Positions 33,478 to 44,644 of a stretch of 64,000 nucleotides of DNA are shown one piece after another (the first letter of the stretch is position 1; each line of letters begins with the position of its first letter). Position numbers and translations under genes: made by a program. The notes under the pieces are model-generated. The model had not been told where the DNA came from. It ran no database searches and worked only from the letters and a program-made list of their open reading frames with translations. Origin of the DNA: Toxorhynchites rutilus septentrionalis (Eukaryota > Arthropoda > Insecta > Diptera > Culicidae); contig NC_073745.1 of assembly GCF_029784135.1 (NCBI RefSeq), positions 42,302,420 to 42,366,419 of the forward strand, written 5' to 3'.

Positions 33478-33515
33478 TTATCTAAATGGAGACACTTTCA
33501 TCTCCATTTAGATAA
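33478..33515. other. Perfect 15-bp stem hairpin upstream of tRNA-Thr
   Basis: TTATCTAAATGGAGA, loop CACTTTCA, then the exact complement TCTCCATTTAGATAA. It lies about 73 bp upstream of the tRNA-Thr start on its template side. Confidence 0.8.
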
Positions 33516-33778
33516 TTTGAAGGATATTTCACGAGCAAACATTTCCGAAACAGAGTTTTAAAATTATCTTTACGTAATGTTTTTTTTTCTCTATTCATAA
33601 CATGGAAATGATGTGTTAGGCATAGAAAAAAAATCTAAGAAGTCACTTCTAGGAAAACGATTCTTGATTATGATTATGTATGAATTCAATTTCCATGAAG
33701 CATTAACTCAGAAAATCATTAGCGTAGAGAACTAATACTTCAACTACACCGATGATATTCTGATTTACAAGCAAGTTA

Positions 33779-33890
33779 GTGGCTGTCCATATACCATGTG
33801 GACAACTCTAAGGAGAGTAGGGGGTATGAAAATGTCCCCGCTTGTCCATGGAGAGGGGGAGGGGTTGAGACAATGTCCACGTGGACACGA
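33779..33890 (+). repeat. Short palindromic-ended repeat, copy 1
   Basis: It begins GTGGCTGTCCATATACCATG, holds a CCCGCTTGTCCATGGAGAGGG-like core and ends TGTCCACGTGGACAC. A direct, diverged copy lies at 38248-38346. TTA lies immediately before it. Confidence 0.6.
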
Positions 33891-36070
33891 AAAATAAATA
33901 TATTTTCAAATGATCACCGATACCTTCTAAATTAAATAAAAACTGTTCCGTATTGGAGACTTTTAAAACTTTTCGTCCAACCTGAGTATTCCGTATTTAT
34001 CGATTAACGGATTGAGCTACCTGAGAGTGCTTCATATATTTTTACTAATATCGTTGAACTTCTTCACTGAAATCCATATTCTGAAAATAACTCACGTAAA
34101 CTGTGAACGACCGATCTCTTTTTTATGATCTTATAACTTTTATAGTTGCTGGCTATGCATAGACGTTCGTAGCTCAAAACAATAAAAAATAAACGACTCC
34201 ATAATGGTTAAGTTTTCATGATATCACACATATGGTTTTCCCATCAAATATAATTTTCTATAGATATAGTTCTATCTCGAGAACAGTTAGTCTTAAAATA
34301 ATAATGCCTGTATAGTGTTTCATGCAGAATTTCGTGTAAAATCATTTTTTCGCATTACTTTTCTCGAAAAGCTACAATTTTTCAAAGTATTGGAATTTCG
34401 TCAATTTCTTGGAATTGAAATTTACATTTGCGTAAGATGATCCATGCACCACTAGTCATCAAATTTGAATCAATTGAGCCAGTATTCTATCTTTTTTTCT
34501 GAAAATTCGCAGTTGTAAAACAATTAAATTGATGGATTCAAATACCTTAAAAACCTTAATACCTTAAAAGTAAAAAACAACTTTTAATTTTTCGTTTTGA
34601 AGGGTTTTCATTTTTTTCCCAAAAATGCATGATAAGCTTGATTGTTTCTATCCACAAAATTTTGGCGGCCCTTCCACAATTCCTTTCCCGACACCACAAT
34701 ATTATTCAATGTTATTCGTATCTTCCACTATTGAACCCTTTCATGCCCAAGGGAAATGTTTTTCCCTTCTTCAAAAATCGTTATCGATTGTTCAATTTTT
34801 ATTGAATCGATATTTTTGACTAAATGTCAAAATAAAACGTATGTCCAAGGCAGCAAATGTGTTTCTGAAAGAATAAAAAATAAATAAATAAAAAATAAAA
34901 TAAAACATTTAGAAAAATAATAAATAATAAAAAATACTGTTAAACATGGTGCGGTCTGACTTAACAAAGACCACATAATACATGTGTTATGTGTAATGTC
35001 CGCTTGTGCTTCACAAGTAAACGAAATTGTTTCGTAGAATACCATAACTAACTATTTATTTTACTTTTCTGATAATTTTTATTATGTTTTTTGTATTTCA
35101 AAGTAATAAATATAATACCGATAAAATAAACCTAACTCTTCGTTTATTTACTTTTATGTTCCATAGGGAGAAATATTTCCCATGAAATTATAGGAAATCT
35201 ATACACCCTGGTATATTTTTCTGGTTATGTTATCTTACTTTACACCCACAATAGTTAAAAAATTGTGTTGTATTGGCATATTTAGTCTTGGAAATCTTAT
35301 GGTCCTGAAAGGATTAAATGTTCCACAACGGAATATTATGCAAAATTTTCTCATCCTTCAAATGAATGCAATTGAATCGTTCGAAGTAGCGTACTTTTGA
35401 ATTGGGATCAATTCAAGACAAAAAATGGGTCTCAAGAAATTTTTAACTTTCTTGTGAGCGATCATATTCCGGAGTTGGCAAAAAAATTTTTCATCGAAAA
35501 TTTTGTGTGAATTTTGGAACACTGTAACTCTGTCATAAAACAATGCGTTTGTCAAAGCAATAACTCGATCTTGCATAGAACATTTTCAAGTTTCTACAAC
35601 TGCCCATCGATTTGCTGTGCGATCGTTATGTCATGAAATATTCATAATCCAAAATGAAAGGATAATGTTTTATTCGATCAAGAACATCTCTGTAGTAAAA
35701 GGTTCTACTGGAATTTCATATGAATCCAATGGAAGCAAATTAATCAGGTTGATTGGATTATTAATGTCGAAGATCTTAATAGATTTCCAGATGGAATAAG
35801 AACACTTCTGAAATAAATCTGTGAACGTAAATTAACTTTCTTGTATCAAATATGTATTCTATGTGATATCAACACATTTTTTGCAAGTGTTTAAAAATCG
35901 TGAGCTAAACATATATTTAAAAATTATTTTAAACCCATTTATTTTTATCCGATTGGCGTTCTTAATCACAATCAAGAGAAGCATTCAGAAACATCTGTCA
36001 GTAAAATCGCCAAAAATCGAAATATGCATTTATTCAAAAAATTCCATAACAGACTTTCAAAGTAATTCCC
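33891..36070. other. AT-rich sequence, no gene recognised
   Basis: Long AT-rich stretch with short frames only (for example 35863-36141), none with a recognisable domain. Confidence 0.4.
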
Positions 36071-36074
36071 TTCC

Positions 36075-36545
36075 GATAAAATACATGATTCCCAGCAAGT
36101 TTCTCACTTTTGGAAGGTCTGGTAAAAGAAGTTTTCTCTGAGCTTCTTGAAAATCGCCTCCGATGCTTTTACTACTGACATATTCTTGGTGAATCGACGC
36201 CCTCTAAGGTGTTTTTTCAGCTCAGGAAACAACGAAAAATCACAGGGAGCCAAATCTGGGGAGTAAGGAGGGTGTGGCATAACTTGAATGTCGTTTTTCT
36301 CCAGGTATTTGGTTACAATTCGAGGGGTATGTGTTATCGGAGGGTTTTCAGCACGTCCAAATAATATTGCGAGTTAACAGTGGCCTTCTGAGGAATCTCG
36401 TGTTAATATATCACGCCAAAGAAATAAAAAAAAACGATTAGCATCATCATTCCGACCGACTTTGATTGACGAACTTCTGGAAACAAAAAACCACGCTCTA
36501 CACGCTCCCGAGGTCATTTCAACCGTAAAAGTGTTGCCTCTTCAA
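36075..36545 (-). pseudogene. mariner transposase fragment (C-terminal half)
   Basis: The minus strand carries mariner blocks in order: RQSKSVGMMMLIVFF (around the first catalytic Asp, here changed), FGVIY, VNSQYYLDVLKTL, a deletion, then RIVTKYLEKNDIQVMPHPPYSPDLAPCD with the third Asp, and FPELKKHLRGRRF. Frames are broken and the HDNARPH block with the second Asp is missing. It belongs to a different mariner lineage from the 27.1-kb element. No terminal repeats were found. Confidence 0.8.
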
Positions 36546-36791
36546 AAAAAAAAATCACTGATAGTTGTTTCTGAATGCTCCTCGTAGTAAAGTTCAAGAT
36601 CAATGTTTGAAGTTATGTAGTTTATATTCAGATGCGGATTGCTCCTGACTTGGTCAACTGTACATTGCGTATTTCTGTGTTAGCAAACCATATAGCCTTT
36701 ATATCTCCGCTGATAATGAAAAACTAAAAATATTGTACACACACAAGTATTTCAAAATAAAACTCATATGAAGCATGTGCTTTGTTATCAT

Positions 36792-36848
36792 CTAGAGGCG
36801 AATGAACTGAAAAATTTAAAGCCTCTTAAATTCAACATCATCATCATG
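36792..36848 (+). repeat. Retroposon 3' tail with (ATC)n
   Basis: CTAGAGGCGAATGAACTG ... TTTAAAGCCTCT followed by ATCATCATC matches the 59995-60052 tail, which ends in GAA repeats. A shared 3' end with different microsatellite tails suggests 3' ends of a LINE or SINE. Confidence 0.55.
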
Positions 36849-36856
36849 CTTTGTTA

Positions 36857-38097
36857 AAGGGTGTGTCACATCAAATTGCATAAGCTTTCGCTTATAATCA
36901 GATAAGAGTGTATAGATCACGTTGGCCATGCTTCACTGTCAATTTTTCGTAAATTTGGAAAAATGTCGTCGAACGAAAAAGAGCGTCGTGAATTAATCCT
37001 GTGCACTCATTTCGAGAATCCGGAGTTGTCACATCGGGACATCGGTAAGATGCTGGGAATCGTCCAACAGAGTACTAAAACGATACTTCGAGAACCTAAC
37101 CATCGACCGGAAGGTGAAGAACGGCAAAAATGGATGCTCCGTCAGTGAAAAAGATCACAAGCGCGTAGTTAAACAGTTTAGACGTGATCCGAGAAGTTCG
37201 GTCCGGGATGTCGCCAATAAGCTGAATTTGTCAAGTTCATTCGTCCAGCGGACCAAGCAGCGGGAGGGCCTGCGTACATACAAGGTTCAAAAGGCTCCTA
37301 ACCGCGACGAAAGGCAAAACATGGTGGGGAAGACGCGAGCCCGGAAGCTGTACACCGAAATGCTGACGAAGCCGCATTGCCTGGTAATGGACGACGAAAC
37401 CTACGTGAAAGCGGACTTTCGTCAGCTGCCGGGCCTGTTATCCTTCTCCGCAGAGGACAAATTCAGCGTTCCGGAGGAGATTCGCAAGCAGGAACTATCC
37501 AAGTTTGCCAATAAGTACATGGTGTGGCAAGCGATCCGCTCTTGCGGAAAGCGGAGCGCCCCCTTCGTGATGACCGGCACGGTAAACGGACAGGTTTACC
37601 TTAAGGAGTGCCTACAGAAGCACTTACTACCACTATTGAAGCAGCACGAGGGCCCGACCATCTTCTGGCCGGATCTCGCTTCGTGCCACTATTCAAAGGA
37701 CGTGTTGGAGTGGTACAAAGCCAACGGGGTCACCTTCGTGCCAAAGGAAATGAACCCGCCCAACGCGCCGGAGCTTCGCCCAATAGAGAAATATTGGGCG
37801 ATTATGAAGCAGGCCCTCCGGAAGAACCCAAAAGTTGTTAAATCGGAGGCGGACTTCAAGAGAAAATGGATTTCTATTCAAAAAAAACTACAACCTGACG
37901 TTGTACAGAACCTTATGGACGGGGTAAAGAGGAAGGTGCGAGCATACGGGCTTGGGCTCGAAGTATGAATGAAAAGAAAATGCCAAAAGTTGTTTAATAG
38001 TTTTTATTTTACTGTCTAAAATTTTCAAAAGGATCGGTCTACTGGGCGAATTTCTACAGCGTTTTTTCCGTGATGCAATTTGATGTGACACACCCTT
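36857..38097 (+). mobile_element. DD37E IS630-Tc1-mariner transposon, copy 1
   Basis: The outer ends AAGGGTGTGTCACATCAAAT match in inverted orientation, flanked by TA (36855-36856, 38098-38099). The inner part of the left inverted repeat and leader (about 47 bp) is deleted compared with copy 2 at 53095-54393. The transposase reads on the plus strand. Confidence 0.9.
36963..37968 (+). pseudogene. DD37E transposase, copy 1 (11-bp deletion)
   Basis: The start MSSNEKERRELILC is the same as in copy 2. An 11-base deletion at about 37061 (after GGAATCGTCCAA) removes the end of the first helix-turn-helix and shifts the frame, so the first piece ends at 37148. From about 37114 the correct frame resumes and is open to 37968, ending YGLGLEV. 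It holds the catalytic blocks MDDETYV, FWPDLASCHY and RPIEKYW. The last Asp-Glu gap is 37 residues, defining the DD37E group. The C-terminus is intact, unlike copy 2. The full-length protein of this family here would be about 340 residues. Confidence 0.9.
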
Positions 38098-38247
38098 TAT
38101 GCTACCCATTTTTCTATTACTACCATATATTACCATAACTACCATACAAGAACAATGGGCTACAACAAAGCAGGTACAACAGGGTACAGGCAGTAAGACA
38201 GGCGCAATTCAGTTATTTTCTTACTTATTTTAATTTAAAAAGGAAAA

Positions 38248-38346
38248 ATGTCCACGTGGGTATAAAAATGTCCACGCTTGTGCACGGAGGGGGAGGGGAG
38301 TCTAAAACAGTGCTTTTTTCTGTCCATGTGGTATGTGGACAGCCCC
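38248..38346 (+). repeat. Short palindromic-ended repeat, copy 2
   Basis: It starts TGTCCACGTGGGTATAAAAA, has a CCACGCTTGTGCACGGAGGGG-like core and ends GTATGTGGACAGCCCC followed by TTA. The core is in the same orientation as in 33779-33890. Confidence 0.6.
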
Positions 38347-38457
38347 TTATTGTTATAAATCGAGATTGAAATGAATCACGAATGAATCATGAATCGTGAA
38401 TCATGTTTGTTGTGTAAAAATGGACAATCGATTTCTTGACAAAATAATGAACTCTCT

Positions 38458-38529
38458 GGGCTCGTCCGGGAATTGAACCCGGGACCTCTCGCACCCGAAG
38501 CGAGAATCATACCCCTAGACCAACGAGCC
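38458..38529 (-). tRNA. tRNA-Pro (anticodon CGG), intact
   Basis: The 72-nt cloverleaf has acceptor GGCTCGT/ACGAGCC fully paired, D arm TGGTCTAGGGGTATG (box A), anticodon stem CTCGC/GCGAG with loop TTCGGGT (anticodon CGG) and T arm CCCGG GTTCAATT CCCGG (box B). The discriminator is C. A TTTT terminator lies about 14 bases past the 3' end. It should decode CCG proline codons. It is the undamaged relative of the split tRNA at 29772-31856. Confidence 0.95.
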
Positions 38530-39506
38530 ACACATGAAATCTACCTGATACATTCAGAGATGAATGTCAGGAACCGTAGAAAAGACGGACATGTCGTTGA
38601 TTCTAATAACTATCTGTTAAATTATCATTTTTTTGTGATTTTTATACGAATTCTATGAAAATTTAAGCCTCCTATACTCGCGCATACGTTCTGACAGATC
38701 GAGAATCAATGAGGTGGCTGAATTAAATGACTATTAAAACTGAATGAAGTTAAAAATCAAATATTTTCTGAAATTTTTTCATTCAATTTTTTTAAAATAA
38801 ATACCAATAACGCCTAAAAATACATATTAGCAATATTACAGAGACACGCACAGTATGTGAGTATACGAGTTACGATATCTCGAGCGAGTTAAGGAGAGTT
38901 AACCAAATCAATTTCTTTGAATACTAGTCAAAAGTGAAAAAAATGAAATATAATTTTGGTTTTAATTTTGCGGTTAAGAAGCGCCGGGAATTACATCACG
39001 AACAATGCCGTGACCACGAATGTAGAAAATCGAAAGAACAGAAAATAAATTTAGATTATTTGATAGGTTTCAAATGTGGAAAAACTAGTTCTAGATTGGT
39101 ATGTTTTCAGTTTTTTTTTTCATAAATAAAATTTTGCTTGAAGACCAAGGTTAATTTGGTTTTGAGACACGAAAATTTCCGAATTTTATAGAGAGAAGTT
39201 GAAATTAATTGAAGGATACTGCCGTGTGACACAATAAACTCGCTAGTCCGTGTGACAATTTTTGATCCCGTGAAAGAACAAAAATTCGCAAAAGTTAGCG
39301 ATTCGGAAGACATGACAAGAGAAAGCCTGGGAAGCCAGTAACTGATAATAAATGCTCAGAAAGCATTATCTTTCATTTTGCGTCGTGTCGGTTTTTGTTT
39401 TTGTGTTTTTTGCGTTTCCGTTTGCTCCCGTGATCGTGTGGTCAGCGTCTCACATTATCATGTCACACTATCACGTTACGCGTATTTTACAGCTTGCCAC
39501 TTAGAG
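38530..39506. other. No gene recognised
   Basis: AT-rich spacer up to the Gypsy element; short frames only. Confidence 0.4.
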
Positions 39507-39510
39507 TACA
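39507..39510. repeat. 4-bp target duplication TACA of the Gypsy element (left)
   Basis: TACA directly precedes the LTR and is repeated at 46412-46415 after the other LTR. Four-base duplications are usual for errantivirus-type Gypsy elements. Confidence 0.85.
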
Positions 39511-39758
39511 AATTATGTTTGGGGACGTTCGGATGGCTTTTTAAAAAAGCAGAGTCGTCCTGAACGGAGTCAAAATGTGAACTGATTTATTATTTCTTTG
39601 ATTGAACATTGTTTCATGGTTGGGCCTAAAATGTGCTTACACTATGTTTTTTGAAACATTTGTTACTTCTGCTGATTATTGCAAAAAATGTGTTAGCGAC
39701 TCGGTGCATCAGGTCGCGACGTTCCCCGCTATCGGTGTACCGTGCCTGGGTGGTAACT
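39511..39758 (-). repeat. Gypsy 3' LTR
   Basis: 248 bp, nearly identical to 46164-46411. On the coding strand it is preceded by a polypurine tract AGGGGAGGAGC (39759-39769), the usual start for plus-strand DNA synthesis. Confidence 0.9.
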
Positions 39759-39852
39759 GCTCCTCCCCTAGTGTTGAAACTCCTGGTTCAACGGTCAGAT
39801 TCTTGATGATGGTGGTTGGTAGAAATGTACTGGTGCTGGGTCAGCGGAATGA

Positions 39853-41490
39853 TTATCTATGGTTGACTTTTCTGGGTTGATTGTTGCTTCGGCTGATTGG
39901 GTTCCTAAGCTTGAGAAGAATGTAGATGACAAAGATTATGATCATAGAGGTTGTAAATGAAAATCCTCCGATTATTGTCCAATGGTGTGTAATTGTTGTG
40001 AGTTTCAGGTTTTCCAGATGTTCCAGATTTTTGTGATGAAGTTTTTTCAATGAATGAATGTCGGTTTGCTGTTCTATTTTCCGCTTGACAACATTTAGTC
40101 CCGTTGAAAGTGAGAAGATTGGATGCTCAACCGTTTGTATGATTTGATTTGTAAATGTCATGTTTCGTATCGAAACGGAACAGTTTTGGTATGTGATTAA
40201 GAATGATCCAATTAATCGTCAATTGGAGACTCCACATGTGTTGTGAAATAAATCATTCACTTGATTCGGTAATAGTATTGTGGGGCTCATTTCCGTTACT
40301 ATTGGGTAATGCACGATATTCTCGTAAGTGCACTTGCTGTCGTGGCCAATTATTATATTGGATACACATTCGTCTGAGGAAATATCTTTCAAACTGTTGT
40401 GGTTGCAAAGGCTCCAGTTGCCTAATCTTAAACAATGGTCGGTTTTAAGGAAAAGTTTGTCGTTATCGTAGAGATACTCATCTCCTTCCAGTTTTATACG
40501 TAGTGAATCTGTTATTATAGGAACGATTTTCAGATGCTGATATGTTGAATTGCTAAGATTTGGAATGTTGATGATGTAAAGTATGGTTTGTCCGTCGGTG
40601 CCTATGGTGACGCTTGCGAACCCGAGTGCCTCGTCTATCAATTCGGTTGGTATACCTTGATCACTAAGAATTTGAATCATGAATTCTGTCTCTTTTGAGG
40701 TAATCATTCTGTTATTAACAATTCTTAACTTTGATAATGTAATGGAATTTTGAATTTTCATTATTTCCTGGTTGATAATGTCTAGGTTGAGAATAATATT
40801 TATTAAATCGTTTCCTGCTTTAACGGCTCTGTGTGTTTTGTTTTCTTCCTTAATTAGCTCTTTAATAGTTTCTTTCATGTTATTCAGCCCATCGTAAAGA
40901 TCGTCATTGATTGAAATTTGTCGATTGCTATTTTCGGTGATTTTGTAAATTCCAGAGTCGATAAGTCGTAAATCGTCTGCGTCTGGTGAGCCTGACATCC
41001 ACTTCCAAGCTCTTCCGAGTGCGTCCCATCGTTTTTGTCGTCGGTGTATCGGTTGTATTTGTTTGAGGTTCTTTCTAGTTCGTCTATTTTCCATTTTAGT
41101 AAAGCTGTCATTTCTGGGTCGTCATTTTCTCTTGTCAGGATCTTGGTTTTGATGTCATGTACAGCTAGTGCTATTATTGTGGTGTTTATTTTGTTTATAA
41201 CTTTAGACTGCCCTGTTACAATCTTGCTCTGGGTTAAATGTACAATGGCTACATGTTCCTGGCTAAGACTTTGTATTTGCAGTGTTCCTAAGACTGCTGG
41301 GATCCTGGAAATAGGTTGATATTTTTAACATTAGATTTGTGTAGTTTTGCATTTTCCTCGTTTCTAAACGTGACCTCATTGTTATTTTGAACAAAAACCT
41401 TCTTGAATATTTTCTTGTGTTTGTGTTTAATTATTTTGTCTTTTACATATACTATTTGTCCCGTTTCTAGTGCAGGTGCAGTTTTACTAT
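39853..41490 (-). pseudogene. Gypsy env-like gene (broken)
   Basis: The third region of the element. One frame (41094-40219) holds a basic cleavage-type site RRQKR near residue 18. A hydrophobic, Trp- and Gly-containing stretch follows, as at errantivirus fusion-protein cleavage sites, then a long helical ectodomain with Cys residues. An in-frame stop at 40219-40221 interrupts it. The same frame continues after the stop, and at 39880-39990 encodes a hydrophobic membrane segment (GGFSFTTSMIIIFVIYILL) and a short basic tail. The segment upstream of the cleavage site is in another frame (about 41320-41060), so a frameshift lies near 41060. Structure suggests a class of insect retroviral envelope proteins; this copy cannot make the whole protein. 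Confidence 0.75.
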
Positions 41491-41503
41491 TTTTGTTTGC
41501 TTT

Positions 41504-44038
41504 TTAGAGCTGTTTGTGTTGGGCCTCTTTCAGTCTAACTATTACTTCGTCATAGGTCTTCTGTCGTATTTGTTCTAATTCGTCAGGGTCGATTCTTCTG
41601 TCCGGGTTTCTTTGATTTCCGAATAAAATTTCCTTAGGAGTTTTGAGTGTGGATGAATGAATGGTGTTATTATATTTATTATATTTTTCCACTGCTATGT
41701 GGATAATATTATGGGATGGCAAGTGAGGAGTGACTTGCTTCTGGATTCTGTAAATTTCTAGGATGGTGGAATGAAATCTCTCCACGGGGCCATTTACTTC
41801 TGATTTGCTATTTGGGGTTAAATACACCTTGATATTCAAATCGAGTAATTTCCCTTTGATATCGGGCGATTGAAATGCACGCTCGTTATCCATTACGAGA
41901 GAACTTGGTACTATAAAAGAGGTAACTGTTTCCCATATTGCTTTCTCAATATGAACAGCATGTCGGGATCTAATAGGAATCATGCGGCCATACTTACTGA
42001 ATTTATCAATGATAGATAAAAAGTAGTTGGACTCTATTTGAAAGATATCTATATGAAGGATTTGGTAGGGGTGATTAGGGATTGGAGTTTCCTGGAGGGG
42101 AATAATGAGTGGGCGTCGATCATATTTCGAGGTGTTACATTCATCGCAAACGCGTATAAATTTCTTCAGATGTTGTATAATATTTGGGAAGTAAAATTCA
42201 CGTAAAATCTGAAATTTATTTTCTTGAATTCCGCGATGGGCTCTATTGTGAGTTTCTTGAATTATTTTTGTTTGCTCATCTGCGTCTGCAACGTCTCGTA
42301 ATATAATTTGGGTAAAACGAATCTTCAGAAGTCCGGGCCTACTGAAATATTTTTTAAACACTTCTTGGATTTGTCCTAGAATTTCCTCAGAAGTATTCAA
42401 TCCATTGGTTTTAGTCGGATCGCAAAATTCTTTAAGGATAGCGGTCAAAATTTCTTCGTTTAATTTAGTTCTTCTGATCAGAATTCTATGATAGCCGGGA
42501 AATGGATTCGTTATTATCGTTTCTGAGTTTGTTGTTGAAATTTCGATTATTAGTTGGGAACGGAAGCTGTTCAAAGGGGCTTCGGTTGAAATGATGTAGT
42601 TTGAATCATCGTCTTCCGCAGAGTGTTGAGTGGGCGTTAATGAATTGATCTGAACGCGACTCAAGGCGTCTGCTACGACGTTAGATTTTCCGGGTTTGTA
42701 CATGATTTCATAATCATGTTCTTCGATGAAATTTTCCCAATTCATTAGTTTTCTATTCGAAGTTTTAGGGGAAAGATTGTATGTTAAAGGTTGGTGGTCT
42801 GTAAAAATCTTAACTTTCTGACCATAGAGATATCCTCTGAACACTTTCAAAGCCCAAACAGTCGCCAGTAGTTCTTTTTCTATGGCACTGTACGATTATT
42901 CGGTTTTGTTTAAAGTCCTAGAAGCGAAATGTATCGGTCTATCCTTTCCAGTGTTTCCTTAACTCAAAACAGCGCCAATCGCGAAATTAGACGCGTCGGT
43001 CGTTAGGCGAAATTGTTTAGTGAAATTTGGATAAGTTAAGATGTCATTTCCGGTCAGTATTTGTTTCATGCTTTCGAAACATCTTCTCTCGTCAGAGTTA
43101 AAATTTATACTTTTGGCACTTCTTGAATCTCCTTCTCCTCTCAAGAGTTTAGTTAAGGGTTTTGCTATTTGAGCAAAATCCTTAATAAATCTCCGATAAT
43201 ATCCCATCATGCCCAAAAATCCTCTAAGTTGTTTCAGGTTTTTGGGTTCAGGATATTTTTTTATTGCCTCGATTTTCTTCTTGTTGGGTTTTATTCCTCC
43301 ATTGGTTATTATGTAACCCAGAAATTCTACGGATTCGTGTAGGAATTCTGACTTGTCTAGCTGAACTTTAAGATTGGCATCGTGTAACGTTTTCAAAATG
43401 ATTTCTAAATTTTCGAAGTGTTCTGTCAGTGTTTTTCCCATCACTATTACATCGTCTATATAAACAAAGCATCTTTTCCCGATGTGGTGTCGTAATACGT
43501 CATCTATAGATCTCTGGAATATGGCCGGTGCATTTTTTAGGCCAAATGGCATACGAACATATTCGCATTTGCCATAATTGACGGAAAATGCCGTCTTTTC
43601 AATATCTTCTTCTTTCATCTTGATCTGATGGAAACCAGATGCAAGGTCGAGAGTAGTAAAATATTTATTTCCTCCTAATTGATCTATAGTGTTCGATATT
43701 TCTGGCATAGGCTATTTGTCCGAAATAGTCTTATCGTTCAACTTTCGGTAATCTATGACAAGTCGAAACTTTCTTTCTCCTGAGGCGTCCATTTTTTTGG
43801 GGACGATCCAAACAGGTGAATTACACGCGGATCTCGATGGTCTTATTATCCCGTCGTTGAGAAGTTTGCTTATTTGTTTTTCAACCTCTGATTTGTATGC
43901 TATTGGGTACGGGTATGTTTTCTGATAAATAGGAATGTCGTCGACAATTCGAATTTCGCATTCGACATTAGTAGTACAAGTTAATTTGTTATCAGGATTG
44001 TGAAACACTTCTTTAATGTTGTTTATTATGGGTATCAA
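41504..44038 (-). pseudogene. Gypsy pol: reverse transcriptase, RNase H, integrase (three stops)
   Basis: One continuous frame interrupted by stops at 43709-43711, 42959-42961 and 42896-42898. Reverse transcriptase blocks: FRLVIDYRKLN, FTTLDLASGFHQI, YVRMPFGLKNAP and the catalytic FVYIDDVIV (43436-43462 region). RNase H blocks: TTDASNFAIGAVL, KELLATVWAL and TDHQPLTY. Integrase: zinc-binding His-His and CDECNTSK, then the core DIFQ..., VMDNERAF and the Glu of GPVERFH. The second Asp and Glu are 35 residues apart. It copies element RNA to DNA and inserts it; the stops block this copy, but each is a single-base change. Confidence 0.9.
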
Positions 44039-44250
44039 TAAATTTCGCTCAGTTTCGTTAAGATGGGAAGTTCAAATTTTTCCTAAAATGTTTATTGTTT
44101 CCGTTTTATTTATCGCTTGTCGACGCGTAGGTGTAGGACTATAAAATTTTAGAGGGATGGTTCTCAGATCTCCTGAATCGCATTTAACTTCAAGAGTTTT
44201 ATTCGGACTGATAAGGTTAAATCTATTGCCGAAAAGAATTTCGGTTCCGA

Positions 44251-44550
44251 TTATCCGTCAAAAAAAGGATGAAAATCGAATACCAAAAAATTGAAACTTC
44301 GCTGCAAGAGTGGAAGGATAATTTTTAATTTGACGGATTCTTTTATTTTCTGAGTACCGATAACACCCTTGATGTTTTGGTCACGCATGGTGTTTATTGG
44401 TATTCCGGATGAATTAGCCCATTTCTTTGAGATAACATTTACGTTGGCACCACAATCGATGATCATTTTAATGACTCCTTTCGATGTGGGTATTTCGACG
44501 TAAGGGAGGGTTTTGACGTCTGGTTCTACTAGAACCATTTCGTGACCCAA
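44251..44550 (-). pseudogene. Gypsy protease region
   Basis: A retroviral aspartyl protease-like domain around MIIDCGANVNVIS (near 44460); the catalytic motif is normally D-T/S-G, here D-C-G. Hydrophobic strands follow and the frame ends near 44251. It lies between gag and pol as expected. Whether DCG is a mutation or a lineage feature cannot be judged from one copy. Confidence 0.65.
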
Positions 44551-44644
44551 TCGGTGTCCTCTAAAAAATTAGCTTCTTCAGCTTGATCGGGCATCTGATT
44601 AGCGTTAGTTTCGTTAAGATTTTCATCATTTAGATCTAAATTTT

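Noticed and set aside
33779..38346. A single 4.5-kb transposon with true inverted ends
   Set aside because: The shared inner cores are in direct, not inverted, orientation, so one element with TIRs is not the simplest reading; reported as two repeats.
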